Below, piece after piece: positions 23,741 to 35,900 of a DNA stretch of 64,000 nucleotides (positions are counted from its first letter, which is position 1; each line of letters opens with the position of its first letter). Made by a program: the position numbers and the translations under genes. The stretch is taken from positions 21,265,027 through 21,329,026 of the forward strand of contig VZDJ01000116.1 of assembly GCA_008694505.1 (NCBI GenBank), read 5' to 3'. Source of the DNA: Cyanoderma ruficeps. Its lineage: Eukaryota; Chordata; Aves; Passeriformes; Timaliidae. The notes beneath the pieces are model-generated. The model was not told the origin of the DNA and did not search any database. It saw only the letters and a list, made by a program, of their open reading frames with translations.

Positions 23741-26700
23741 CTGTACAAAATAGCGCAATTTTAGAGTTTTAGGAAAATCTTTTCAAGTTGTTCTCTCCTC
23801 TGCATTTAATTGGAGGTTGCAAACAAATGTCTTGGTTTCTTGATGTCTCTCTGCACCATTATTCCTTAAGTTTTAATTAGTCATCCTCTGTTAGCTTCTT
23901 GCAAGGCATCTGCTCCCACATCACTACTTGAAATGCCATCCTACCTAGAAATCTTTTTACTAACGTGGGAATTGGGCAAATGCAAATAAACAGACTTTTA
24001 GATCAAGAGGGTCGAAGAGAACCTCCCAGATGCTGCCAACAACATTCAATGAGAAGGCCTTCAGAGGAAAAGTGTGAAAATTACAAGGGCTCACGATGCA
24101 AGACTCCAAAGCTCATCACAGGTAAAGGAAGGGTGTTAGCAACATAATGATGTGATTTTCATTCTACAGCAGTAGAGCTCTTGAGGTCTATTAAGGAGAA
24201 GTGTGCAGAGAGCACAAAATAATAGACACTTGATAAGAAGTGCTCTCTCCTGTCTGCTGGCACCTCCAGACCTTGCCATGGTTTAGTAAACAAAGTGAGA
24301 AACAACACTTGGAACAGTTCAGGCTGCCTGGATTCAACTCTTCCTTTTACATCCCGTGAGCAGGACACCAAACAGCTGAGAACAGCTCAGGCTGATAACC
24401 TGTGCTCAATGCTTAAGTCTTGTGTATCTGCAAACAATTTCTTCACAGACTTCCTTTCCTTATCTGGCCCAGGAAAGTTATTTCATCCCAGATAAACAAA
24501 AACCAGGCATCTTATCCACATAGGCTGGAATAAGATAAGAAAGGAAAAATATAGAGGCAAATCCAGTGACTGTCCTGTTACAGGGTTTGAATAAATTGAC
24601 CTTTGGAAGGAGAAATACTCATGAATGTATACACTGTGCAGCCAAATGGCACAGAAAATCCCTCAGTAAGATGAGTAGACACAGAAAATAAAATTAAATC
24701 TAAAAAAAATACTCATGCAGTTGTACTTTTTTGGCACGATCCCACAGGAGACCTCCAGATAGATTTTCAGGGTGTTAGTGGGTCTAAAGGTGGAACCTTC
24801 TTAGAAAGCCCTAGCGAGTGCCAGTCTGAACCTTCAAATGTCAAACATTTATATGGTCTGCAGACCTTGACAGGAAAAGTGTCTGGAGGTGTGTTCATTA
24901 AGACTAATTCCTCTTCCCACTGGGACAAAGATTTCAGGTAAATGAGAACTTGAGCGAAACCCAAGATTATCCAATGCAATCCTTTAAAGTATGAAATACA
25001 ACCCTAAAACAAACAGAGTGATGTTCTAAGTTATACCAGATTTTTATGACTTTGGCCAATATTTTTTTGATAATAAAGAGAAAAATGGTGTAATGTTTGA
25101 TGGACATTTGGAAGCTCAGAATTCAAGTTTTGAGAATATTTTTTAGTTTAAATAAAGAGGTTTTCCTAATCTTCAGTTTCTATGATTGTCAATATGAGTT
25201 CAAGTCAAATGAGCTTTTTCTTTTATAAAGAGACATAGCTAAAAGTTAGATGTAATATTTTATGTCAGCTCATTTTTCTCATTTCAGATTTTTGTTCATA
25301 GAGAGTGCACTTACAAAATAGTGTGGAAGAAAATAAAATTTTCTAAACCAATCCACAAAATTTCAATTTCAAAACATATCACCACTAACAAGAGAAGGAG
25401 TTTTTAAACGTGAGGACATGGTTTAACATTTAAAGAATCATCACCATTTATTTATATATTGTCTTAAGTTCTTGTAAGATGAGTCAGATTCCCAAGTACT
25501 TTTAGTTGTTATGATGCTGTTTTCCCTGTTCCACTCCCCCCTTTTATAATTTTTGACAAACTTATTGTTCTTTGGGCAAATGTCATCGAGGTCTAGCTGT
25601 CAGAAGTGGAATCATTTTTACATAAATACCATTAAAAATCAAAACAATACAAATAATAACATTTCTTTGCAAATACAACTCAGTTTTTTCTGTATTTTTT
25701 GCGTGGGTTGCAAGTCCTGCTGCTCCTCACCAGCTTTGCTATCTAAATGTCACCCTGACTGGCTAAAATGTACTTTATGCTTATTCTCTTTTTATGTGTT
25801 TGTATTGTGTTGTTGGGGGTTTTTTGAGCCTGGAGTGAGGCATAAATACACATCTTTAGAAATACCTTAGAGGGTGGTGTGAGAGAACAAGCGTGACAAG
25901 CTGTACTCTGGATAAAAATTCCTGATTAATCCATCATACAAGTATCGAAAATAAAACACAAAACTGGACTAAGTTAACAAGACACAGTTAAAAGTGCCAA
26001 CTCATGTACTGAAAGGAAGATAATTTCTGTACCTGTTTTTACAGGTGGCTCCTTCAACTGCCCCCTCCACTCTGATTCTAAGGCAACTGGGATAAACAGG
26101 AGCTCTGGATGGACCTTGCCACCCCTCCCTCAATGGTTTTCCTTCCAGAAAAAGGAGATAGAACAGGGCAGGAGTGAAAAAAGCTGCCACTACAAATCGT
26201 GCATGGAGCAGGCATCCATCAGAACCTCTGCTTCTCTCAGGAGAGCTCTGAATCCATCAGCCTCACTCTGCACTGCAGCCAGAGGCATGGCTCTGCTGCA
26301 CACAGGGATGGCTTTCTGTAGGATTCCCACAGCAGCTGCCAGAGACACGAGAGAGCAGCTTTGTTTCACCCCCACCACTTTCTGCCTGACAGAATTGCTC
26401 CTTTCCACAACGAAAGGTGGAACAAGCAGGAGTCCAAAACCTGCCAGGCACATCTACTGAAACGTCCTATCGTGGCCAAGGGCATGAATAACCCCTCAAC
26501 TTCCTTCTGACACCAAGGGAAATATTTATGTCGTGACTGACTGGGTTAGTGACCCTTTTCTTTATGAGCACTCCAATCTTGAGTTCACCTACACCATTTC
26601 TTAACATCAGTCACTTGGGTAATTGGTGGGTAATTGATGAGGAAAGAGCCAGAACTATAAGCAATAAGATAATTTGGACCTTCTCAGATCTTCTAAGCTG

Positions 26701-27143
26701 GAACCTGAACAGTGAGACCTCTGGAAGTTATATGAAATACTGGAATTTTGTGATCTGGACTGCTTATTGGTGGGTTCTACCACTTCCTATATTCAGGAAA
26801 TGCTGAGATTGCCTCGGCTGAGAAGTGTGAGTAGAAAACCTTGATTAACTAAAAAACCTCACAAATTTTCAACCCTACACAGATTAATGCCTTGTGTCTC
26901 ATGGGTAGCCACTGGCCACTGTAGCCCTAGGCAGACTGGAGATCCTTGCCTGTCTCACAGAAGACAGGGAGGGCACAGACAGATTTGCAGAAACAAACTT
27001 CACCTACTACCTTTTTGGAGCATTTCCTGCATCACCTGTCTCCCTCAAAAATCTCCTAGTTCTGTTCCTGACACAGGAAGGATCAAGAAAGATAAAGGCA
27101 AAGTTTTTGCAGAAGGAACATCTAAACAAGAATTCTACATCCA
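23741..27143. other. Unique DNA, no gene recognised
   Basis: A small direct repeat (GGGTAATTGGT / GGGTAATTGAT) lies near 26618-26640. There is nothing else to support. If the minus-strand exon is real, this would be its upstream intron. Confidence 0.55.
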
Positions 27144-27198
27144 TGGCCGGACTGGATGATCTTAAAGGTCTCTGCCAACCTTGATGGTTCTGTGATTC
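27144..27198 (+). repeat. CR1 LINE, truncated 3' tip
   Basis: GGACTGGATGATCTTAAAGG followed by TCTCTGCCAACC and a TTCTGTGATTC end is the conserved avian CR1 3' terminus. Only about 55 bp is left, which fits strong 5' truncation, and it carries no coding sequence. Confidence 0.85.
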
Positions 27199-30100
27199 AG
27201 AAGGTGTCACAAGCCTCTTGAAGGTGAAGGGTTTCTGCCAATCAGCCAAATCAAATCTATGTGGGAGAGCATACTGTCAGGGAGCAGAATAACAGAGTAA
27301 ACCCAAACAACTCTGATTTCTCACTGCTCAAGCCCTAAAAGCACATTTTTGAAAACTAATCTATCTTGTCCTGGAACTCATAATTGTACATACCTGCTGT
27401 GAAAGCTGAATAAGCAGGGCTTTTAGGAAACAGAATCCAGGAGCACAGCTCTCCACTGATGGAAAATTGAAATGATGAAGCATTACCCCTGCAGAAATAA
27501 ATAACACAGCCAGGAAACCTGGATGAAGGCTGAAACAAAACCTGACAGAGAGGTTATTTCAGAAATTACAGAAAAGACAGGAGTCAGTAATGACACAACG
27601 AGTCTAGAGGGCTGAGGAGATTTTTCTCTGAACCTTGCTTATTTTCTATAATGCTATTTTTCTTTTTTGTACAGCAGAGTTTTTATGTTGACAATTACTA
27701 ATATCTCTGGATGAACCTTTGTGTCTAGCACTCCTCAAGGATTCTGTGGCCTCTATTAGCATACCACATTTAGGGAGAGATGCAGTATTCACTATACTAT
27801 CCACTGAGCTGCAAGAAGCTCTCCTTAGTGTAGAACCAGAAGTTGAGTTCCCTGTGTCAGAGGCTTGATTAAAATAATAGGCAGAGCAAATCTCTAAATG
27901 TTTTTAATCACAAAGCAAACCCTTTTCTGCTTCAACAAACGTGTTTTTTATGGAAAGGGTGGATGTCTCACAAAACAAGTGATCATGCCTTTCTTTTCGG
28001 ATAAGTGAAAAATAGAAACACAGAAATATCAGAAAACAAGACTTTTATCTCAGTTTTGAAGAAACAAAGGACATGAAAGGTATGAAATGAAATTTTCCCC
28101 AGCCACTATGACCAAACCACACCCAGTTACCTCTTATTCAGGTGAGCCTTTTCTTTGAAAAAATGTATTAGAAGAGTTCATAAGTTTGAATGGACATGGT
28201 TTCAAAATGTCATCTTTTGTGTTCTCTTAGTCCTTTCGGGAGAAAAAGAAACGCCAGGTTCCAAAGAAAAGCAAGCTGCACATGCCCAGGAAGGATAAAA
28301 CCAGCCCCTGCTTGATTAAGAGCTGAGAATATTGGCTCTGACACAGCAGAAAAACACTTCTTTTGCCTTCTCCAGGTAAAGCTAAACGATTGTGTGTGCA
28401 CACAATGTGGTACATTTAGGACCACAAAAACCCATGAGGAGCAGCTGAATGTAAAAGACACAGTAACACTCATGTCACCCTATTGCAGAGAGAAATGGGC
28501 TCCTTAACACTGTTTCTTCTTTCTCCTCAGACTAAGGAAAACAAATTTCTGTTGCTACTTGAAAGGAATGCATCATCTGTCTACAGTCAATCTGTTAGAA
28601 ATGTTTTCTTCAGTGACATAACATTTGCATAACACTGTTCTCCTTGTCAGGTTCACAACAGTGGTGGGACTTATTAGACTGGCTTTGTATTGAATATTCA
28701 ACAGGAACTCACCAGGCAGACAAGCAGCCTCATAGGAGTCAAAATGGACATGAGCTAGGAGAGATGATTTGAAATATAACCCTATCCAGATTTTGAAAAC
28801 AAAATGCACTTTGTGCAGAAGAGTAAAGTCTGGTGTGCAGGCGAATTGTCAACAAACCTACTCTAGTGTATTATTTGTGTACACTGAATTTTTCTGGTTT
28901 GAAACAGAAGCTGTTGAGGGCTTGCAAAGGCATATACACTTGACAGGACTATAAATCCTTCCCTTCCTGACCAAGCCACTTTGAACCACTCCATGTCTCA
29001 TTTGTGATTCCTGAGAACTTTCTCCTCCTATAGAGAAATAAGGTACTTTATATTAACATCAAAGGAAAACCTTTACAGAGACAAAAATGAGAGAAAAGGC
29101 TCTAGATACTTTTGCTGTTGCTGTGCTTTTTCAAACACAGCTGGAAGAAGCAAGTTAGCTGAATGAAATATGGCAGGACAGAGAAAATGCAATGCAGCAC
29201 TAACTTTCTATAAACAAAAGGATCATGACTGTGATTTAGAAAAGGATGGGGTTTATATATGGGGAGCAAAAAGAGCTTTTGGCATGATGAAAGCCCTGGA
29301 CTCCAAGGAGAGAGCCTGCCAGAAAGCAAATATCACCATTCAAACTTTAACAGATTCCAGTGAAATCAGATTAGGTGCATTCCCTCTGTTACTGGTGAGG
29401 CCTACAGCAATATCCTCAAGGAAAGAGATATTTGGTAAGAAAAATGAGCTGAGTGAGAAGCAGGAGACTTCTCCAAAAAGACTGGACAGAGCTCAGAAGC
29501 CAAGGGCTGAGAAAGAACCTGAGGAGAGTTATGGAAACAACAACGTCCTGCTGAGAGCCGAGTTCTGGGCAGCACTGGGAGGAGCAAGGTCCATGGAAAG
29601 GATGATTTACACTCTTCTCCGGAGAAGGAAATCATTCCAACTTTCTAGGGATACAACCATATAGTCTAACAACACCACAGACCTTTCCAAAGCCTCGCCT
29701 CTGCCCACAAGGTGAGGCAATGGGACCTGCCCCTCCTTCCACAGCTGTTGGTATTCCCTTGACCCAAGGGCTGTCTACTCACAGCTCTTTCCGACAGACA
29801 TTGCACTGGAACAGGACCAAACACACATCTGTGCCCAAGTCACACATTTTATCAGCCACAAAATCTCTCCAGATGGCAGACGGTCATCAACTACCAGTAA
29901 TCCATTTCTCCTCCTACTTTTCTACCACAGCAAATTGATGTCAAGTCATCCCACAGCCCTTTAAAAGAGGATAAGGATATACAGATGTTGTTTGTTGGTT
30001 TTGTTTTTGATAACAGACAGCCCAGGGGAAAATATTAAAAATTAAAGCCCATAGTGCTACTACAGAACAGAGTCATTTGGTGTAAAATCACATTATTTGC

Positions 30101-32422
30101 AAGTAGTTTCATTTCTGACAAATGGCAAATGCAGCCTCTGTAGCTGCTTGCCAGGCCAGCTCACTCTTTCTTACCTGCTGTGAGCTGAAGTGTTGGCAAA
30201 CTTTGTTCTTGCCTTCTCACAATTCCTTCCAGCCTTGTACTGGAACATAGTTTGCAAACATCACTCCCCCTTTTTCTCCCTAGGCATAGAAATTTTGTCT
30301 GCTCTGGGGGAAAAAATTCTATGTATTTATCTCACTAATTTCTATTCTCCTGTAACCTTCTCACGTTTTCTCTTTAAAATAAAATTTTAGCAATCAAGAA
30401 AGAAAAAAAAAGTGTCTTAGGAACATCAGTTTTGGCAAGATAAAATATTATTGGAGCTGGTGAGCAGGTCCTTGAAGAAGTTCAAGATTCAAAAATTCAT
30501 AATAACATGACACAAACAAGAAGCCATGCTGGAAAATTCTCCCAGCTGGAATCATCATAGTAACCAATTTTCTGGTCTTGTGCTCTAACACAGCAGCTAC
30601 AGCAGTAGCTGTGATCTTTTAGATATTCAACACATCTCGATTCTTGAAAACATGTTGAACTCCTGGACTCAAGGGCATTGGCTCAAGTAGATGAAATAGA
30701 TGAATAGATACACTTTCCCACCTCTTTTTTTTTCCTCCCAGGAAATCAGAATATAAAATTTCTTTCCTCCTTGCTAATTTATGAGGTTCATAATATCTCA
30801 GGTGCAAAGTACCACAACAACATTAACACATTTTTAAGGGTGTAAATGCCTTCACTAAACCATGTCCTCCAGGACTTTCTGCTATTGAAAGACTAGCTGG
30901 AATATGACAATCCATCTCTTGCTTCTTCATGAATCCCTAAGCCACCAACAGGAGCCACTGCAGGTGACAAAGGGGGCTCTGCAGAGCTACCACGGTGTGT
31001 TGGACACACCTTCATAGAAGCACCAAAAGGGCAGAGGGGTAAGGTCCCTGAAAAATTTAAAGATCTGAATTTGAGGGTTTCACCCGTAAATCATTAGAGT
31101 TTTATTCATTGTTGGAGATAATCTCATAAGTAAATAACAAATCAAGCTAGATGGCCTTGTACCTACCAGCTTGACCTGAGACTGCATTCTCTGTAATAAC
31201 ATTTTTATGCTCCTGGGTACAGCAGAATACGATACGATACAGAATACAAGCAATAAACACACAGGCTTTCTGTAACAGCCACAAAGCCAATAAAAAAATA
31301 TGACTATGTGGCCAGCCAACTCAATTCTCAGCAGTAATAAGCATGATTTAAATAAACACAGAAGTGGAATCTGAAAAAATACAGGAGCAGGTATCTTTTT
31401 CCCCCTTTAAGTTTTGTAAAGCTAAAGATCATTGCATTTCTTACTGGAGTTTATTGAAAATAATAAATCCTGTCTCTTTTGTAGTTGACACAATGAACCT
31501 GATACTCCTACACTGAAAACTTTTTCTTTGTATAATAGCAATAGATAATTTAGATGTCTCACCAAAAACAACCCGAACAGAGTTTGTCGACATTTACCTG
31601 CCTCATACAAACTTTTCATTTCAGTCTGGAGAAAATAGGAGATGGGAAACCTCTCAAGAAGTTGGGTTCTTTTTACTTCTGCTGGTTTTATGTCTGCAGA
31701 AGTATTTTAGGTTGCATGTGCCACAATTGCTAAAGGAATAAACGCCCAGAAATTGAAGATTCGATGTAAGAAATCTCCAGACTCCAGAGAGTGATGGTAG
31801 CAATGTTGGAAACATCAGGGCCAGAAACACTATCCCAAAAGGTCTCATTATACCTGCCAGACAGCCCCGAAAGCAGAAGGGAGTGCTGTGGCTGAGTCAC
31901 AGGGGCAGAGCTGTGGTCAATTCATGCTTTCCACATTGCAGCAGCACAAACGTCTGAGCAGTGTCAAATTCTCATCCAGATGTTTCCTGCACTCGGGAAA
32001 CAGAGGAGCTCTCTCTTCCTCCCACCCTGCCCCAAAGGGTTTGACACCAGCTGCTCCTGCTCTGCTGCTGTGGCACCTGAGCACAGAGCTGATAAACCAC
32101 CCCCTCCAGCCACCTTGGTCCCTGCATGAGATTTTCCCTTCAAACTTCCACTGCCCTGGCTTTGTTCACCCTCTGAAAGCTTTTCAGACATTTTCACTTT
32201 TTCATTTCCTTTTTTTGTTTTTTAATTTAATAGCATATGTCGATAGTTGATCTTTTCTAGGAACCTGGAAACTACGACTCCAATCATTTTTAATTCAGTG
32301 TAACCTCTCTTGATACATTTATGAATCTCTTAATATTAGAAGAGGCTTTAATAAGCACAAATTGCTAGAGAATATTCAGATTTTCAGTCATCACCAGCAG
32401 TACAAATTTTCAGGACTTCTGA
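27199..32422. other. Unique DNA, no gene recognised
   Basis: The frame at 29170-29664 (+, 164 codons) is long but has no motif and is opposed by a frame on the other strand. A tiny GATAC repeat lies at about 31228-31240. A GC-richer patch lies at about 31890-32180. Confidence 0.55.
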
Positions 32423-32427
32423 ATGGG
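32423..32427. repeat. Target-site duplication, left copy
   Basis: ATGGG is repeated exactly at 32989-32993, immediately outside the TG...CA ends of the LTR. Five bases is the expected size for ERVL. Confidence 0.85.
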
Positions 32428-32988
32428 TGCCTTTGGTTTCAGCTGATGTGGAGTTAATTTCTTCTCAGTAGGTGGTACAGCACTGTGTTTTGGACACAGA
32501 ATGAGAATGGTGCTGGTAACACACTGATGTTTTGGGCTTTGCTAAGTCATGTTTATCCTAAGTCAAGGACTTTCGTGTATGTGTGTGTGTGTCTCATGTT
32601 TTGCCTGTAACTGGAGGAGGGACATGAAAAAAAAATGGTGACCCGAACTGGCCCAAGAGATATTCCAGATATTCACACTGTAGAACACCATTCCCAGTAA
32701 ATAAATAAACAGGAGGAGTGCCTGGGAAAGGGGGGGGGGGGGNGGGCAATCAGGGGTCAGAATCAGTCAGCAAGTGGTGAGCAATCATACTGTGCATCAC
32801 TTTGTTTCTCTTTTCCCTATTATTAACATAATTATTATTGTATTTTACTTTTTTCTTTAATTAAACTGTTCTTATGTCAACCTACAAGTTTTGATCCTCT
32901 TCCCCATTCCACTGGGGTAAGGTTGGATAGGGGGATTGAGGCAAGGAGCTGCCTGATTAATTTCCAGCTGGGCTTAAACCCCACAACA
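32428..32988 (+). mobile_element. Avian ERVL-type solo LTR (561 bp)
   Basis: The element starts TGCCTTTGGTTTCAGCTG, has GTGGAGTTAATTTCTTCTCA close behind, and ends CCCCACAACA. This is the layout of the avian ERVL LTR, whose U3 begins with a TGG-TTTCAGCTGGGATGGAGTT-like block and whose end reads GGCTGGGGTTAAACCACGACA. ATTAAA at 32860-32865, followed by CTGTTCTTATGTCAACC, is the polyadenylation region. It has canonical TG...CA ends, a perfect 5-bp target duplication and no internal region or second LTR, so it is a solo LTR. It contains a short TG repeat (about 32576-32592) and a G run interrupted by an N at 32743, where the assembled length is unreliable. Many differences from the remembered consensus suggest it is old. 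Confidence 0.9.
32731..32746. repeat. Poly-G run with an unresolved base
   Basis: Twelve or more G residues with a single N at 32743, inside the ERVL LTR. This is a homopolymer assembly artefact rather than a gap between contigs. Confidence 0.9.
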
Positions 32989-32993
32989 ATGGG
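32989..32993. repeat. Target-site duplication, right copy
   Basis: ATGGG here matches 32423-32427. Confidence 0.85.
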
Positions 32994-35900
32994 GAAAAGT
33001 TTATTTCCAGAGATATATTTGAAAACAAATAGTTTTCATACACATTTCTGAGGAAGAAATGAGGTCTGAAGAGACTTAACCAATAACTGGGGAAGGAAGA
33101 AAAAAAAATTCCCATTAGAGTTGCTTAGGTCAGAGAGGTGCAGAAGTGCTTCACCTCCACTCCTACACATCTCTTATCCCGACCCGAATTGCCTTCATTT
33201 GTGCAATCACTGAGGAGTTTGTCTTGCAGGCTCCAGTTACATCCCCCTGCACAGAAACATGCAAAGCACCAGGAGAAAAGGTTGCTCAGAAGGAGTTTCC
33301 ATCAGTGTTCACTTACTCAAGGAAAAGGCATTTTCTGGAAAGTCCAGGCAACACGTGGGTGACACAACGACGCAGTCTGGAAGTGACTAATGCATAGAGA
33401 TCAGCTCAAATGAGCAGCACCAGCTCTACCACCTGGTTCCTGGCAGTAATGAGCCACAGTTGGCATTAGAAATCAGTATCACATATACCACATTTCCTAC
33501 TTTTAAACAACAAAAGCCATTAAACTGTTCAGGCATTTTTTAAAGCATTTTTTTGTGCCCTGGCTGTGACCTCTCTATTCCTATGAGGAGTAAATATCTC
33601 TGGGATTCTCAAGGAAATCTTAGGGACTCAAAAATGGCATGTGTAGCTTGGAAGGTACACATTTAGTTTCCAGATTTTACTTGATTCCACAGTGGTGCTT
33701 ACCTCTCCTGCTAACTCCTATAAATCACATTCTACTCTGGCTCATGACTTTTTATCTAAACATTGCACTCAACACGTGTTTTTTACAGGAAACATTTTCG
33801 ACTTCTCAAGCTCAGGTTTTTGTTTAATCAGTTCTAAGGCTAATTCCTGTGAGAGAAAAGGTAGAAGAATATTTATTTCTTGATTAAATTTTCCCATGGC
33901 CAGAACTCTTCAAGTATTAATTTTGTGGCTCTTACAGCAGCTCAGCCTTCTAAAAAAACCAAACTAAATAATAAAAATAAACACTCCAAGATCATGAAAA
34001 TCCATGGTTTTCATCTTATTAAATACATCATATTACCCTGTATAGAGACAGACAGATAAAATTTCCATAAACAATAGATTTTAAAAAAAAACCCTATAAA
34101 ATTTAATGGAGCATTTCAAATGCTTGGTTAGAAGGCATGGTTAGAAAACTAATTTTCAGACTAGCAGGCCACAAGTGGTAAACAAATTCCCAGTACAAAA
34201 ATGTTTCAAATGGAAATTGCATAAAATGAATGATGCTTATTCATGGCCACAGCAGGCTGAGAAAAAAATTAATTTAAAAAGTTGTTGCGGTTTTTTTTTT
34301 TTCCAACCAAGCCCAAGCACATCTGATTTCTAAATCAATATCTGTCTCTAGTCAAACTGAAGTGCTTGTACAACTCCAGACAGGTAATTACTTACAGGGA
34401 TTGGATGAGGAACAAGCACATCAAGGGATATTGCTACGTCAATCTCTCTTCTTTTATGTTTTATTGTAGCCTTTTGGATGTTGCAGAAATCAACACCAAG
34501 AACTGATTTTATCCTCTAGCAACTGCAATATAAAGAAAAGCCAATACACTAATACACAGAAAGATGTGCATGGCTGCCTTGTCAAACCATTTAGTGCTGT
34601 GGTTTGGGGGCAAATTTCACAGGAAAGACACAGATTTTGAGCAATTTCGATTTTCTTTTTTTCTTTAGGGTGATGGGTACAAAATGAACTAAGTTCCCTG
34701 TAAAGGGAATTATGAAGATGCCAGCACAAGATGAGAAAATTACTTAATGTCAGGATGAAACACATTTCTAAGAGCCTTTGCATAAGCACGGAATGGGTAA
34801 TGCTGTTGCATTTCATTAAACGACACCAACATGGTGCAGTAACAGAGCATCAGTTACCTCTCCACTGAGGAAGCCCCACGATGCACATTCAGCTGAACCA
34901 ACAGATGGCATGACCACCTGACATTTTTTCCACTGTCTTCAGAGAATTTGAAGTCTTGACTTTCAAGTCACTGTCTTAAATTGTATGGCTTTTATTTGAA
35001 AAGTTTATTTTTAGCCGAAAATCTAAAATTTTCAGGTTTTGGAAACAACTTAAAATCCAGAAGGTATATTTTGCCTCTTTTTATCCAAAGCACAATTTTC
35101 TCTAAATATTTGTGTGCATGCCTACGTGTATATTGCTCAACACATCAGCATTTTCTTTGGGGAAAACTTGTTCTTTGTAGATCTAATTTTCAGTATTAAA
35201 GTTTTTGCTTTTTTAAGATTGAGAGAGCTTCTGTCTCCAAAGTCTATTTTTGACAGAAACAATAAGAAAAAAAATCACATTTATTTTGCCAGTTAGAAAA
35301 ACAATTTCTAAAAATCACCCCCTAGGATACTTACTGCAATAAGAGTGAGATAGTACATGAAAATTATATAAGTCCTAAAAGGTTTAGGCTTGAATAAGAT
35401 CTGCAAGTCTTCCTCCAATTTCCTTTGTGCCACTAGAAGTTCTTGGCAAGTCTTTCCTCACAGAGAAGTAAGCTAAAGTATACAACCCTCCCGAGATAAT
35501 GCTACTTTTTATTAGAAGATTATGTATTTTAATGAACTGGATACATTTAGTTGCCTCTAGTGTTTCCTCTGGTGTTCATTCCTCTCCCAAGTGATGAGTC
35601 AAAATTTGCATTTTAACACAAGCTGAGTACTCTACTGGAAAGACACCATGTTTAAAAGCTCATAAGTAGATTTTTGTCTACTATTTAGCTTAATGAAATT
35701 TGTTACTGCCTTTAAAGTCTCTTGTTTAAGAGATACACAAAGCTCCTGTTAATTGATCTAATTTACCATCTGTATTTTTGCACTCAGTTGTAGGATTATT
35801 ATACTGAAGCATAAACGTGCTGATCTGCTTTACTGGGCAATTACTCCACTTGTTTCACCCTGATCTGATGGCACAGAACAGGTGAAAACCTCCTGATGAC

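Noticed and set aside
29170..29664. 164-codon plus-strand frame
   Set aside because: No family resemblance, an opposing 77-codon frame on the other strand, and no splice or promoter context.
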